From positions 62,001-126,000 of the forward strand of contig NZ_SIHY01000002.1 in assembly GCF_004320535.1 (NCBI RefSeq): 64,000 bases of DNA, written 5' to 3'. Position numbers and translations under genes: made by a program. Shown in pieces: positions 43,436 through 52,646 of the stretch. The DNA comes from Arthrobacter sp. S41. GTDB taxonomy: Bacteria; Actinomycetota; Actinomycetes; Actinomycetales; Micrococcaceae. Numbering within the stretch: position 1 is the first letter of the stretch; the number at the start of each line of letters is the position of its first letter. The notes under the pieces were generated by a model that made no database searches, had not been told where the DNA came from, and worked only from the letters and a program-made list of their open reading frames with translations.

Positions 43436-44461
43436 TTGAACGGCAATGCCACCTTTAAACACCACAACGTTGCGCTCTTATCAGTGAACAGCGTCCTCGC
43501 ACCCGAGGTGGTGACCTCATCCGAATTTGATGAGCGGCTGGCTCCAAGTTTGAAACGTTTGCGGTTATCCAAGAAACTGCTCGAACGCGTTTCTGGCGTT
43601 AAAGAACGACGCTGGTGGTCCAAGGGCGTCGAATTTGATGACGCCGCAATTATCGCCGGCAAAAAAGCCTTGGCTGAAGCTGGTATTGAGCCCGATGAAA
43701 TCGGACTGCTCATCAATACTTCGGTAACCCGTCGCAATCTGGAGCCATCGGTTGCTTCCAAGATTCACAACGGACTGGGCCTGCCATCCTCTGCAATGAA
43801 CTTCGACGTGGCCAACGCTTGCCTCGGCTTTGTTAACGGCATGAGCCTTGCGGCGAACATGATCGATTCCGGTCAGATCAAGTACGCGCTGATCGTTGCC
43901 GGCGAAGATGCCAAGGCAACTCAGGAAACCACCTTCGAGCGTCTGAACGCTGAAGGATCCACCCGCGAAGACTACATGCGTGAATTCGCGACCCTAACCT
44001 TAGGTTCAGGAGCCGCTGCAGCGGTCATCGGCCCAGCCGACGCCCACCCAGATGCACACCGCATTCTTGGTGGCGTGTCCCGTGCAGGTACCGAGCACCA
44101 CGAGCTGTGTGTTGGCGGTCCCAACGGTATGTACACCGACACCAAGGGCTTGCTCGATAACGGCCTAGAGCTCGTTGTTGATGCGTGGGATGAAGCTCAC
44201 CGCACCGGCTGGGAGTGGAAGTCCATGGACCGCTACGTCACCCACCAGGTTTCAAAGTCTTACACCAACGCGATCATCAAGGCCGTCGGCCTGGTCAAGG
44301 ATCGTGTGCCGATCACCTTCTCCAAGTGGGGCAACGTTGGACCGGCTTCTTTGCCTATGACTCTGTCCCAGGAAGCTGAAACGCTCAAGCCAGGCGATCG
44401 AGTGCTGTGCATGGGTGTTGGTTCAGGACTGAATACCGCGATGATGGAGATTGTCTGGTGA
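43436..44461 (+). CDS. oleA: OleA, thiolase-family head-to-head acyl-CoA condensing enzyme
   Basis: Condenses two fatty acyl-CoAs to a long-chain beta-keto acid, the first step of very-long-chain olefin synthesis. 341 residues of a ketosynthase-III fold. The nucleophile is Cys129 in VANACLGFVNG, with His270 in RYVTHQVSKS and Asn300 in SKWGNVGPAS. A TTG start at 43436 behind CGAAGGC gives the expected N-terminus MNGNATF. Its last codons overlap the GTG of oleBC by four bases. FabH is excluded by the neighbours OleBC and OleD and by the lack of FabH-specific context. Confidence 0.92.
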   Translation: MNGNATFKHHNVALLSVNSVLAPEVVTSSEFDERLAPSLKRLRLSKKLLERVSGVKERRWWSKGVEFDDAAIIAGKKALAEAGIEPDEIGLLINTSVTRRNLEPSVASKIHNGLGLPSSAMNFDVANACLGFVNGMSLAANMIDSGQIKYALIVAGEDAKATQETTFERLNAEGSTREDYMREFATLTLGSGAAAAVIGPADAHPDAHRILGGVSRAGTEHHELCVGGPNGMYTDTKGLLDNGLELVVDAWDEAHRTGWEWKSMDRYVTHQVSKSYTNAIIKAVGLVKDRVPITFSKWGNVGPASLPMTLSQEAETLKPGDRVLCMGVGSGLNTAMMEIVW

Positions 44462-47046
44462 CCGAGATTTTCCCCGGCGTCAAGGAAATCTACTCAAAAT
44501 ATCTCGATGTTCCATCCACCTCACCGGTGGACGGCGCTGGCTCCACCTACCGGTGGCATGTCTTGGACAACCAGGAAGAACTAGCTCAACGTGGCATCAC
44601 GCCAGTAGGCACGCTTTTATGTGTCCATGGCAATCCCACGTGGTCTTACCTATGGCGCAGCCTGCTCAACCATGTTTCTGAGAATCAGTTGGCCTGGCGT
44701 GTAGTTGCCGTGGACCAGCTAGACATGGGCTTCTCGCAGCGCACCGGCAAGTTCCGTCGACTGGCAGACCGCGTTAATGACCTGGGCGATCTGGCCGAGG
44801 CAATGGATTTAGGTGACAATGTCACCACCGTGGGCCACGACTGGGGCGGCATTATTTCTCTGGGTTGGGCTGTGTCCCATCAGGACCGTCTGGCCAATGT
44901 CGTTTTGACGAATACCGCCATTCACCCTGCTGGTTTTGAACTGCCGTCAGCACTGAAGCTGGCGACCCACCCTGCCGTACATGGCTGGGGAACCAAAACC
45001 ACGCGTGCTTTCCTTCAGGTCACCCACTCCTTGGCACAGCCAGCTTTGGCGCCTGAGGTTCGTAAGACTTTTATGGCCCCTTACACCAGCGCAGATGTGC
45101 GCGATGGTGTGGCAAACTTTGTGGCGGACATTCCATTTGATCCCTCGCATCCAAGCCGTCCGGCGCTGGATGAAATTTCTGAGGCTGTGCGCTCACTATC
45201 GGTTCCAGCACTGATGCTGTGGGGCCCGAAAGACCCGGTCTTCTCTGACCGCTACCTTCGTGATCTCTTAGGACGACTCCCCCACGCTCAGGTGCACCGC
45301 TTTGAAGGTGCAAGCCACCTGGTGGGCGAAGACCGAGATATCGCTTCCCCGATTTTTTCTTGGCTTGCTGGAAACCAGCACGTCGCCGAGTCAGCACGAG
45401 CACAAAGCTCCACGCCCTATCAGCCAATGCTTGCAGAGCTGGATTCGCGTTCCGATGACCACAGCACCGCAGTGGTGGACATTCACCCGCCACAATCCTT
45501 GTCGTGGTCCCAACTGGGCGAACGTGTTAACGCGCTAGCTGCTGGATTGCAGCAGGTCGGTGTGAAATCAGGAGACCGCGTCAATCTTCTGGTTCCGCCA
45601 GGCATTGAGCTGACCTCGTTGATTTATGCCTGCCTGCGTTTGGGCGCGGTCATTGTTGTGGCCGATGCCGGACTTGGAACTAAGGGACTTGGCCGTGCCA
45701 TCAAGGGCGCTGGCCCAAGCTTCTTGGTAGGAATTGACCGCGCGCTAACCGGTGCCCGAGTGCTTAACTGGCCTGGCACCAAGATCGCCGTCGGCTCCTT
45801 GCCTGCTACCAAACGTAAGCTCTTGGGTGTCGCGCACACCCTAGATGAACTACTAGAAACCGGTAGCAAGCTATCGGCCAGTCAAGCGAACTTCACCGCT
45901 GCTGATCCTGATGCTGATGCTGCAGTGCTCTTCACCTCCGGATCCACCGGCCCCGCCAAGGGCGTTGTGTACACGCACCGCCAACTTGCAGCCATGCGAG
46001 ACACCCTGCGTGAAACCTACGATTTGAAGGCTGGTTCAGCACTGGTAGCTGGCTTTGCACCATTCGCGTTGCTCGGTCCTGCCCTCGGCGCCACCTCAGT
46101 CACCCCCGATATGGATGTGACTGCGCCTAGAACGCTGACCGCTTCTGCTCTGGCTGATGCCGCCGTCGCAGTGAACGCCACCACGGTATTTGCCTCCCCG
46201 GCAGCCCTGGCCAACGTACTAGAGACCAAATCCGAGCTAAACACCGCACAGCGCAAGACACTGGCAGGCGTTGGCCTAATGCTCTCTGCTGGTGCTCCTA
46301 TTCCTGAGCCGCTGTTGGCAAAGGTTCAAGAGTTGGTGCCCAACGCGAAGGTTCATACCCCGTATGGCATGACCGAAGCGCTACCGGTCACCGATATCGA
46401 CCTTGCCGGCATTCGTGCCGCTGGGGACGGAAACGGCGTATGTGTTGGCACCGCGGTTGCCGGCGCCACGGTAGCAATCGCGCCTATTGACGCGCTCGGC
46501 ATTGCGGGCGATGAACCGCAGTACACCCCCAACGTCACCGGCGAAATTCTGGTCCGTGCACCGCACGTCAAAGATCGCTACGACCGTTTGTGGATCACGG
46601 AAGCGGCCAGCAGCTCCATCGATGGCTGGCACCGTACCGGAGACGTGGGGCATCTTGATGATGCCGGTTTGCTCTGGGTTGAAGGACGTCTGGGTCATGT
46701 GTTGAGCACCGCCAATGGTGCTATCACCCCGGTCGCCGCCGAGCATGCAGTGCAATCGGTCGTCGGCGCCGGACGCGCCGCCCTGGTAGGTGTTGGACCA
46801 GCAGGAACCCAAGCCGCAGTGGTAGTCATGGAAACCGTGCCGGCAGCTCGCAAACCTGGGCCAGCCGACAACGCACTGGCCCGCAAGGTTCGCGCCGCGG
46901 TTGCGCAGACCGGTATCGAGGTGGCCGCCGTACTAGTGCTGCCAACCTTGCCTACCGACATTCGCCATAATTCCAAAATTGACCGCGCTGCGTTGGCCCA
47001 ATGGGCCAGCACGACGCTAGCTGGCGGAAGGATCCGCACACCATGA
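44458..47046 (+). CDS. oleBC: OleBC fusion: beta-lactone decarboxylase plus beta-lactone synthetase
   Basis: 862 residues from GTG 44458. Residues 1-310 are an alpha/beta hydrolase of haloalkane-dehalogenase type: HGNPTWSYLW, nucleophile Asp128 in VGHDWGG, and His287 in GASHLVGED. They match OleB, which decarboxylates the beta-lactone to the alkene. Residues 330-862 are an AMP-forming ligase-like OleC with the phosphate loop TSGSTGPAKG (493-502), YGMTEALPVTD and HRTGDVGHLDD, which closes the beta-hydroxy acid to a beta-lactone. A fused OleBC is the arrangement known from Micrococcus-type actinobacteria. It overlaps oleA and oleD by four bases at each end. Confidence 0.93.
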   Translation: MTEIFPGVKEIYSKYLDVPSTSPVDGAGSTYRWHVLDNQEELAQRGITPVGTLLCVHGNPTWSYLWRSLLNHVSENQLAWRVVAVDQLDMGFSQRTGKFRRLADRVNDLGDLAEAMDLGDNVTTVGHDWGGIISLGWAVSHQDRLANVVLTNTAIHPAGFELPSALKLATHPAVHGWGTKTTRAFLQVTHSLAQPALAPEVRKTFMAPYTSADVRDGVANFVADIPFDPSHPSRPALDEISEAVRSLSVPALMLWGPKDPVFSDRYLRDLLGRLPHAQVHRFEGASHLVGEDRDIASPIFSWLAGNQHVAESARAQSSTPYQPMLAELDSRSDDHSTAVVDIHPPQSLSWSQLGERVNALAAGLQQVGVKSGDRVNLLVPPGIELTSLIYACLRLGAVIVVADAGLGTKGLGRAIKGAGPSFLVGIDRALTGARVLNWPGTKIAVGSLPATKRKLLGVAHTLDELLETGSKLSASQANFTAADPDADAAVLFTSGSTGPAKGVVYTHRQLAAMRDTLRETYDLKAGSALVAGFAPFALLGPALGATSVTPDMDVTAPRTLTASALADAAVAVNATTVFASPAALANVLETKSELNTAQRKTLAGVGLMLSAGAPIPEPLLAKVQELVPNAKVHTPYGMTEALPVTDIDLAGIRAAGDGNGVCVGTAVAGATVAIAPIDALGIAGDEPQYTPNVTGEILVRAPHVKDRYDRLWITEAASSSIDGWHRTGDVGHLDDAGLLWVEGRLGHVLSTANGAITPVAAEHAVQSVVGAGRAALVGVGPAGTQAAVVVMETVPAARKPGPADNALARKVRAAVAQTGIEVAAVLVLPTLPTDIRHNSKIDRAALAQWASTTLAGGRIRTP

Positions 47047-48053
47047 GCGAAACCACTGACCAGTTGAGCCCGCTTCGGGTTCTGGTGACCGGTGCCAGCG
47101 GTCTGCTCGGTGGCGCCGTAGCTCAGCTGCTAAGCGAAAAAGGCCACCATGTGCGCACCTTCCAGCGCAGCGCTTCGAGTCATGCCGGGGACGAAGTCCG
47201 CGGTTCCTTAACCGACCCCGCCGCGGTAGCCCAAGCGGTTGAATCAATGGACGCAGTGATTCACTTGGCCGCCAAGGTCTCCTTCACCGGACACTGGCAA
47301 GAATTTGTTGACACCAACATCACCGGTACCAACAATCTGCTTCAGGCATCACAAAAAGCCGGAATCAAAGACTTCGTTTTTGTCTCTTCACCTTCTGTGG
47401 CCCACTTTGGCGATTCATTAGCCGGCGCAACAGCTGGTACTGCCAACCCTGATCTTGCGCACGGCAACTATGCGCGGTCCAAGGCTGCTGCTGAGCTCAA
47501 CGCGTTAGCGCTGGACTCGGTTGATTTCCGCGTGGCAGCCATCCGTCCACATGTGGTCTGGGGACCCGGTGATACCCAGCTGGTAGAACGCGTCATTGAA
47601 CGCGCCAAGGGTGGACGCCTGCCGTTGTTAGATCACGGGGCTGCGCTCATCGACACCACCTACATCGATAACGCTGCTGCTGCCATCGTTCGTGGCTTAG
47701 AGCGTATGGACCACGCCCATGGCCGAGCGTTGGTGGTAACCAATGGTGAACCGCGACCAGTCGGTGAGCTCATTGCAGGCATCTGCCTGGCCGGTGGCGC
47801 TCCAGCGCCCAAGCTCAACGTGCCAGGCTGGTTGGCTCGCGGGGCCGGTACAATCATTGAGAAGCTCTGGCTAGCGGCCGGTTCACGCAATTTGGTTCAT
47901 GATGAGCCTCCGATGACTCGTTTCCTGGCCAAGCAACTTTCAACAGCTCATTGGTTTGATCAGCGTGAGACTCATGAAGTCCTTGATTGGAAACCAGCCG
48001 TCAGCATTGATGAAGGTCTAGCCAAGCTGACCGCACACTACGCGCAGTCCTAA
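47043..48053 (+). CDS. oleD: OleD, NAD(P)-dependent 2-alkyl-3-keto acid reductase
   Basis: A short-chain/extended dehydrogenase of the 3-beta-hydroxysteroid type, 336 residues. The Rossmann motif is VTGASGLLGG (Gly17/20/23), and the catalytic pair is Tyr143/Lys147 in NYARSKAAAE. It reduces the OleA product to the beta-hydroxy acid used by OleC. ATG 47043 overlaps the oleBC stop. It is the last gene of the operon, followed by a perfect terminator. With OleA and OleBC it makes the pathway complete. Confidence 0.92.
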   Translation: MSETTDQLSPLRVLVTGASGLLGGAVAQLLSEKGHHVRTFQRSASSHAGDEVRGSLTDPAAVAQAVESMDAVIHLAAKVSFTGHWQEFVDTNITGTNNLLQASQKAGIKDFVFVSSPSVAHFGDSLAGATAGTANPDLAHGNYARSKAAAELNALALDSVDFRVAAIRPHVVWGPGDTQLVERVIERAKGGRLPLLDHGAALIDTTYIDNAAAAIVRGLERMDHAHGRALVVTNGEPRPVGELIAGICLAGGAPAPKLNVPGWLARGAGTIIEKLWLAAGSRNLVHDEPPMTRFLAKQLSTAHWFDQRETHEVLDWKPAVSIDEGLAKLTAHYAQS

Positions 48054-48075
48054 ACTACGCATCTGAGAAAACTAT

Positions 48076-48111
48076 TGAAGCCTCGAAACATAAAAATGTT
48101 TCGAGGCTTCA
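48076..48111 (+). terminator. ole operon terminator
   Basis: A 16-bp perfect stem TGAAGCCTCGAAACAT with an AAAA loop (48076-48091 with 48096-48111), 22 bases after the oleD stop. Confidence 0.85.
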
Positions 48112-48173
48112 GTACATTCTGGGCTTACAACTGCTTGTTGCTACTTCACGGAACTATCACGTCATGATTTGGC

Positions 48174-49076
48174 ATGGACATCAGTGCAACGGGCAAAGAG
48201 CGGTACCTTGAAATGATGGGCAACAAGATTTCTTACCAAGGTGAAGCTGGCTCCAATTCCAATATGGCCTGCACTGAACAATTCCCCGATATGCAGGCAG
48301 TGCCCTGCGCTAGTTTCGAGGATGCCTTCGCCATGGTGGAAAATGGGGACGCTGATCTTGCGATGATTCCCATCGAGAATTCGCTGGCTGGTCGTGTTGC
48401 TGATATCCATGTTCTCTTGCCAGAGTCCGACCTACAAATTGTCGGTGAACACTATCTGCGGATCCGTTTTGACCTACTCGGTCTGCCTGGGGCAACGCTC
48501 AAAGACGCCACCGAAGTACATAGTCACATCCACGCGTTGGGACAGTGCCGAAAGATCATTCGCGAGAACCAGCTAACGCCGGTCATTGCCGGAGATACCG
48601 CAGGATCTGCACGCGAGGTGAGCGAATGGAACGACCCAACAAAACTGTCCTTGGCTCCCCCAATGGCCGCCGAACTCTATGGGCTTGAGGTGCTGGCATC
48701 AGGTGTTGAGGATGACCCCACAAACACCACACGCTTCGTGGTTTTGGCGCGCGAACAGCCTTTACCCGTGCGCTCTGAGCTTCCCGAATCAACGGTGACC
48801 ACTTTGGTCTTCAAGGTTCGAAACGTTCCTAGCGCGCTGTACAAGGCGTTGGGTGGCTTCGCTACCAACGGCGTGAACATCACGCGTTTGGAAAGCTACA
48901 TGGTTGGCTCTTCCTTCGCTGCCACAACCTTCATGATTGATGTTGAAGGCCACCCAGAGGATCTGCCAGTGCGCTTGGCTTTGGAAGAACTAGAGTTCTT
49001 CACCTGGGAAATCAAGATCCTTGGAACCTACGCCGCCAGCGAGCATCGCAACAACGTTTCTGTTGCCTTCGTTTAG
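48174..49076 (+). CDS. pheA: prephenate dehydratase
   Basis: Converts prephenate to phenylpyruvate in phenylalanine synthesis. A two-lobed catalytic domain (KISYQGEAGSNS, IPIENSLAGRV, and the family's Thr-Arg-Phe in NTTRFVVLA at 186-188) is followed by an ACT domain (PSALYKALGGFATNGVNITR) with ESYM in place of the common ESRP regulatory motif. 300 residues as called. Met14 or Met15 (48213/48216) is a likely true start, since the family fold begins there and AAAGAGCGG lies upstream. It is transcribed alone after the ole operon. Confidence 0.92.
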   Translation: MDISATGKERYLEMMGNKISYQGEAGSNSNMACTEQFPDMQAVPCASFEDAFAMVENGDADLAMIPIENSLAGRVADIHVLLPESDLQIVGEHYLRIRFDLLGLPGATLKDATEVHSHIHALGQCRKIIRENQLTPVIAGDTAGSAREVSEWNDPTKLSLAPPMAAELYGLEVLASGVEDDPTNTTRFVVLAREQPLPVRSELPESTVTTLVFKVRNVPSALYKALGGFATNGVNITRLESYMVGSSFAATTFMIDVEGHPEDLPVRLALEELEFFTWEIKILGTYAASEHRNNVSVAFV

Positions 49077-49111
49077 AGCATCCAAGGCGGCCTGCGTGTT
49101 TCTTCAGGCCT

Positions 49112-50128
49112 CTACTTTGCCTTCCCGCTTGAAGCACGAGGGATCAAAGTTGGCATGAATTTTCGGATTTCTGGGCCTTTGACTGGACTAACAATCAGGT
49201 CAATCGCTTTGCTAGCGATTTGCTCCAATGGAATCCGCACAGAAGTCAGCGGCGTGGGCAGAAGCTCCGACTGAGGAATATCGTTGTAACCAACCAGAGA
49301 AATATCTTCGCCCACGACGAGATTTTGCTCCTTAGCCACAGCCATCACGCCCATGGCCAAATTGTCGTTGGCTGCAAAAATTGCGGTGGGCCTGTTATTT
49401 GGCTTTTTGTTGAGCAGCTTTTCCCCTGCGCTGTATCCACTCTTGATGCCGTAGCCGGCCGAAACCATCCATGGTTCAGGTGTAGAAATTCCTGCTTCAG
49501 CCAATGCTCTATGCGCCCCAGCAAGTCGAGCCGTACCCGTTGAAGTAAACGCGGGGCCTGTAATGACGGTAATTTTTTCGTGCCCTAGATCCAGTAGATG
49601 TCGTGTGGCAAGATACCCACCCACTTCATCATCACCCAGTGCCGAAGGGCTCAAACCGTCGGTACGCAGAACCAGCGCATGAGCGATTCCGGTATCCCTG
49701 AGATATTTTGGTAATTCATCTTCGACTCGCGCTGTGGCAAGAATCAGGCCGTCAACGCTTCGGTCCAACAGCGTCTGAGCTGATTTTCTTTCATCTTCCG
49801 GATCATCACCGCAGGTAGCGACAATCGCAAAGTAACCGCGAGCCGCAGCAGCACGCTCAATCTCCTCAAACATCAAAGCCATGACGGTGTCACTGAGCCG
49901 AGGGACCAAGACTCCCAACGTCTGGGTATGTCCGCGGCGAAGATTCGAAGCAAAGGAATTACGGCGATAGCCCAGTTCCTCGGCCACTTTGCGCACCCGA
50001 TCTGCTGTGGCAGAACGCGGAGCATTCCCGCGGTCGTCGAGGGCGCGGCTGGCTGTTGAAAGACTCACTCCGCTAGCGACTGCTACATCTTTCAGCGTTA
50101 CCGCTGCACTCGGGATCACCGGTTCCAT
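49112..50128 (-). CDS. LacI-family transcriptional regulator (aldolase/Nramp locus)
   Basis: 338 residues with an N-terminal HTH (LKDVAVASGVSLSTASRAL) and a sugar-binding-protein-like sensor domain (IFAANDNLAMGVMA, LVGYNDIPQSE, LTSVRIPLEQIA). CAGGAGAA lies before ATG. It is divergent from the aldolase gene by 158 bases, a region that contains a TTGACA promoter and an ATGAAAACG/CGTTTTCAT inverted repeat typical of LacI sites. It probably represses the aldolase/transporter unit and perhaps itself. Confidence 0.92.
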   Translation of the reverse strand: MEPVIPSAAVTLKDVAVASGVSLSTASRALDDRGNAPRSATADRVRKVAEELGYRRNSFASNLRRGHTQTLGVLVPRLSDTVMALMFEEIERAAAARGYFAIVATCGDDPEDERKSAQTLLDRSVDGLILATARVEDELPKYLRDTGIAHALVLRTDGLSPSALGDDEVGGYLATRHLLDLGHEKITVITGPAFTSTGTARLAGAHRALAEAGISTPEPWMVSAGYGIKSGYSAGEKLLNKKPNNRPTAIFAANDNLAMGVMAVAKEQNLVVGEDISLVGYNDIPQSELLPTPLTSVRIPLEQIASKAIDLIVSPVKGPEIRKFMPTLIPRASSGKAK

Positions 50129-50193
50129 TTAAATTCTCCTGTTCACTTCATTCCTAGTAGACACTCTATTTCGGATCTGACAAAAAATACCTC

Positions 50194-50249
50194 TTGACAG
50201 TGACACGTGCCACAAGTCAGAATGAAAACGTTCCCGCAATCGTTTTCAT
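50194..50249 (+). promoter_or_regulatory. promoter with LacI-type operator upstream of the aldolase gene
   Basis: TTGACA (50194-50199), an 18-base spacer and CAGAAT (50218-50223). The repeat ATGAAAACG / CGTTTTCAT (50222-50230 with 50241-50249) starts at the -10 and covers the expected transcript start. GTGACACGTGCCAC in the spacer is a second imperfect dyad. Confidence 0.65.
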
Positions 50250-50286
50250 CTTAGCGGGTTTTCCGAACTACATGGAGGTAGCTCTA

Positions 50287-51222
50287 ATGACCATCGATCT
50301 CCGCGGGCTGGTTCCCGCACCAGTGACCCCTTTCAACTGCGACGGCAGCGTAGACGTCGACGCCATTCACCGACTCGGCTCCTGGCTAGGCAGTGTCGAG
50401 GGCGTCAAGGGCCTTGTGGTTCTTGGCCACGCAGGCGAAGGCACGTTCCTCACGCAAGATGAGCAGGCTTTGGTCATCCGCGAATTCAAGAACTCCGTCA
50501 ATGGCGAAATCCCCATCATTGCCGGAATCACCGGTGAAGGAAATACCGTCGCAGCTCTTGAAGCTCAGCGGGCCGTTGAAGCCGGCGCTTCAGCCGGATT
50601 GGTCTACCCATCTCATGGATGGTTGCGCTTCGGCTACCAGCAGGGAGCGCCACAGACTCGGTACAAAGAAATCTACGAGACCAGCGGCTTGCCATTGATC
50701 CTGTTCCAATACCCAGATGCCACCAAGGCCACCTATGACCTGGATACTCAGCTGGAAATTGCAGGCCAAGAAGGCGTCTTCGCCACGAAGAACGGTGTGC
50801 GCAATATGAAGCGCTGGGATACCGAGATTCCTGTTCTTCGCAAGACTTACCCGGATCTTCAGATCCTCACCTGCCATGACGAATACCTGCTGCACACGAT
50901 GTTTGATGTTGATGGCGCATTGGTTGGTTACGGTGGACTTGCTCCTGAACCATTGGTGGAGCTGATCGCCGCAGGCAAGGCCAAGGATTATGCAGCTGCT
51001 CGGGCAATCCACGATCGGATCCTGCCAGTGACGAAGAATGTCTACCACCGCGGATCCCACATGGAAGGCACCGTGGCGCTGAAGGAGGGGCTGGTTGCCC
51101 GTGGAATTCTGGACCACGCTACCGTCCGTCCACCACTACTTCCATTGGCTGCTGGCGCGGACAAGGAAATTGCAGCGGCGCTACAGTCAGCGAACCTTGG
51201 CAAAGTGACCGTTTCCGTCTAA
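50287..51222 (+). CDS. DapA/NAL-superfamily pyruvate-type aldolase
   Basis: A 311-residue TIM-barrel Schiff-base aldolase or dehydratase. Lys168 in FATKNGVR and Tyr142 in LFQYPDATK are the catalytic pair. The carboxylate-binding GTTGE of true DapA is replaced by GHAGEG, so it is not the lysine enzyme (dapA lies at 9806-10717). GGAGG lies before ATG. It is the first gene of a LacI-controlled unit with the Nramp-like transporter, and its likely role is splitting or dehydrating a keto-deoxy sugar acid, or another pyruvate-linked substrate. Confidence 0.88.
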   Translation: MTIDLRGLVPAPVTPFNCDGSVDVDAIHRLGSWLGSVEGVKGLVVLGHAGEGTFLTQDEQALVIREFKNSVNGEIPIIAGITGEGNTVAALEAQRAVEAGASAGLVYPSHGWLRFGYQQGAPQTRYKEIYETSGLPLILFQYPDATKATYDLDTQLEIAGQEGVFATKNGVRNMKRWDTEIPVLRKTYPDLQILTCHDEYLLHTMFDVDGALVGYGGLAPEPLVELIAAGKAKDYAAARAIHDRILPVTKNVYHRGSHMEGTVALKEGLVARGILDHATVRPPLLPLAAGADKEIAAALQSANLGKVTVSV

Positions 51223-51236
51223 TCGTTGAGTTGCTG

Positions 51237-51264
51237 TGGGGTGGCACGAAGAAGTGCCACCCCA
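51237..51264 (+). promoter_or_regulatory. intercistronic hairpin between aldolase and Nramp-like genes
   Basis: An 11-bp perfect stem TGGGGTGGCAC / GTGCCACCCCA with a 6-base loop but no T-run. It may attenuate or protect the message rather than end it fully. Confidence 0.6.
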
Positions 51265-51336
51265 ATGCAGTACCTACCGTTTTCTTTTCCCTGAATCTTT
51301 AGCAACAATGAGTTCGTACCAAAAGGAGGACTCGTA

Positions 51337-52632
51337 ATGAGCGAGCCGAACAATGTCGTCGTAGCCTCGTCCAATTACGGCAGTCAGCAGCGCCCGGTAA
51401 GAAACAACAATGGTGCTGGAACCCGAAAGCGTCGTACTTTTCTGGGCTATCTTGCACTCATGGGTCCAGCTTTTGTAGTGGGCGCATGGCAATTTGGACC
51501 TGGAAACCTGACCACTGCGGTTCAAGCAGGTAGCCGCTATGGATACAGCTTGTTATGGGTCATCGCCATCTCAACGATTCTCATGATTTTCTTCACCGAC
51601 ATGAGTGTGCGCTTTGGCCTGTCTTCGCCAAGTTCGCTCATTACCGCAATCAAAGATCATCTAGGTAAAGCCACGGGCATCGCCGCAGGCTTTGGTGTTT
51701 TTGGTATTACCTTGATGTTCTCCGTAGGCAACGCAGTTGGCTCCGGTCTTGGGCTATCGATGGTGTTTGGCGGATCACCGATCTTATGGACGGTCATCTG
51801 TACCGCCGGAGTGGGTCTGATTCTCGCCTTCCGCAATGTCTACGGCATAGTTGAAAAAGCCTTGTTGGTGATCGTTGCCCTGATGGCCGTCGCCTTTATT
51901 GCCAGCGCAGTGATTGCCAAACCAGATTGGTACCAGTCTGCTGCCGGATTAGTGCCGCAGCTGCCTGCCGGAAGCGAAATTCTTGTTGTGGCTCTGGTGG
52001 GTACCAACTTCTCCATCAACGCAGCGTTCTACAACTCGTATGGCATCAAAGAAAATGCGAGATCGCGTGCAGATTACCGAGATATCACGCTTGTCGACAC
52101 CATTCCTGGCATTGTGGCTCCGGGGATCATGACCGCCTTGGTGATCATGGTTTCTGCAGCCGTCCTCGGATCAACGGGTTCGCAAGCAGGAACCATCAAT
52201 GGACTAGCCGCCATCTTTGAGCCACTGGCTGGACCGGTGGGAACCGTGATCTTTGCCCTCGGCCTATCTGGCGCAGCGTTCTCATCAATGATTGCCAATG
52301 CCACTGCTGGCGGAACGATGATGTCAGATGCACTGGGAAAGGGGTCTAAGAGTGGATCGCCCACCGCGCGAATCGTTACCGGACTCATCTTGGCTTTTGG
52401 GCTGTTAGTAACCCTTGCTTTCCAATCCTCGCCCGTAGGACTAATCGTCATCGCGCAATCGTTGACCGTCCTTATCGCACCACTGTTGGGAGTGCTTCTG
52501 GTTCTCATGGCCAACAACGTCCACGTTATGGGAGAACTTCGTAACCGGTGGTGGCACAACCTGTTCGGCCTTCTCGGCTTGGTTGCCATCATTGCATCCT
52601 CGGTACGGCTGATCTCCGTATTGCTCAGCTAA
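51337..52632 (+). CDS. Nramp-fold transporter lacking canonical metal ligands
   Basis: 431 residues with about eleven hydrophobic segments and a 30-residue polar N-terminus. The Nramp pattern is clear in helix 1 (GPAFVVGAWQFGPGNLTTAVQAGS), read in two parts, and in helix 6 and its following loop. However, the metal-binding DPGN of helix 1 reads GPGN (Asp to Gly), and the helix-6 MPH reads SIN (Met to Ser) in GTNFSINAAFY. AAAGGAGGA precedes ATG. Position behind a sugar-acid-type aldolase and LacI regulator suggests a substrate other than manganese or iron, perhaps an organic acid, which is inferred. Confidence 0.85.
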   Translation: MSEPNNVVVASSNYGSQQRPVRNNNGAGTRKRRTFLGYLALMGPAFVVGAWQFGPGNLTTAVQAGSRYGYSLLWVIAISTILMIFFTDMSVRFGLSSPSSLITAIKDHLGKATGIAAGFGVFGITLMFSVGNAVGSGLGLSMVFGGSPILWTVICTAGVGLILAFRNVYGIVEKALLVIVALMAVAFIASAVIAKPDWYQSAAGLVPQLPAGSEILVVALVGTNFSINAAFYNSYGIKENARSRADYRDITLVDTIPGIVAPGIMTALVIMVSAAVLGSTGSQAGTINGLAAIFEPLAGPVGTVIFALGLSGAAFSSMIANATAGGTMMSDALGKGSKSGSPTARIVTGLILAFGLLVTLAFQSSPVGLIVIAQSLTVLIAPLLGVLLVLMANNVHVMGELRNRWWHNLFGLLGLVAIIASSVRLISVLLS

Positions 52633-52646
52633 CCCACCGATGACTA

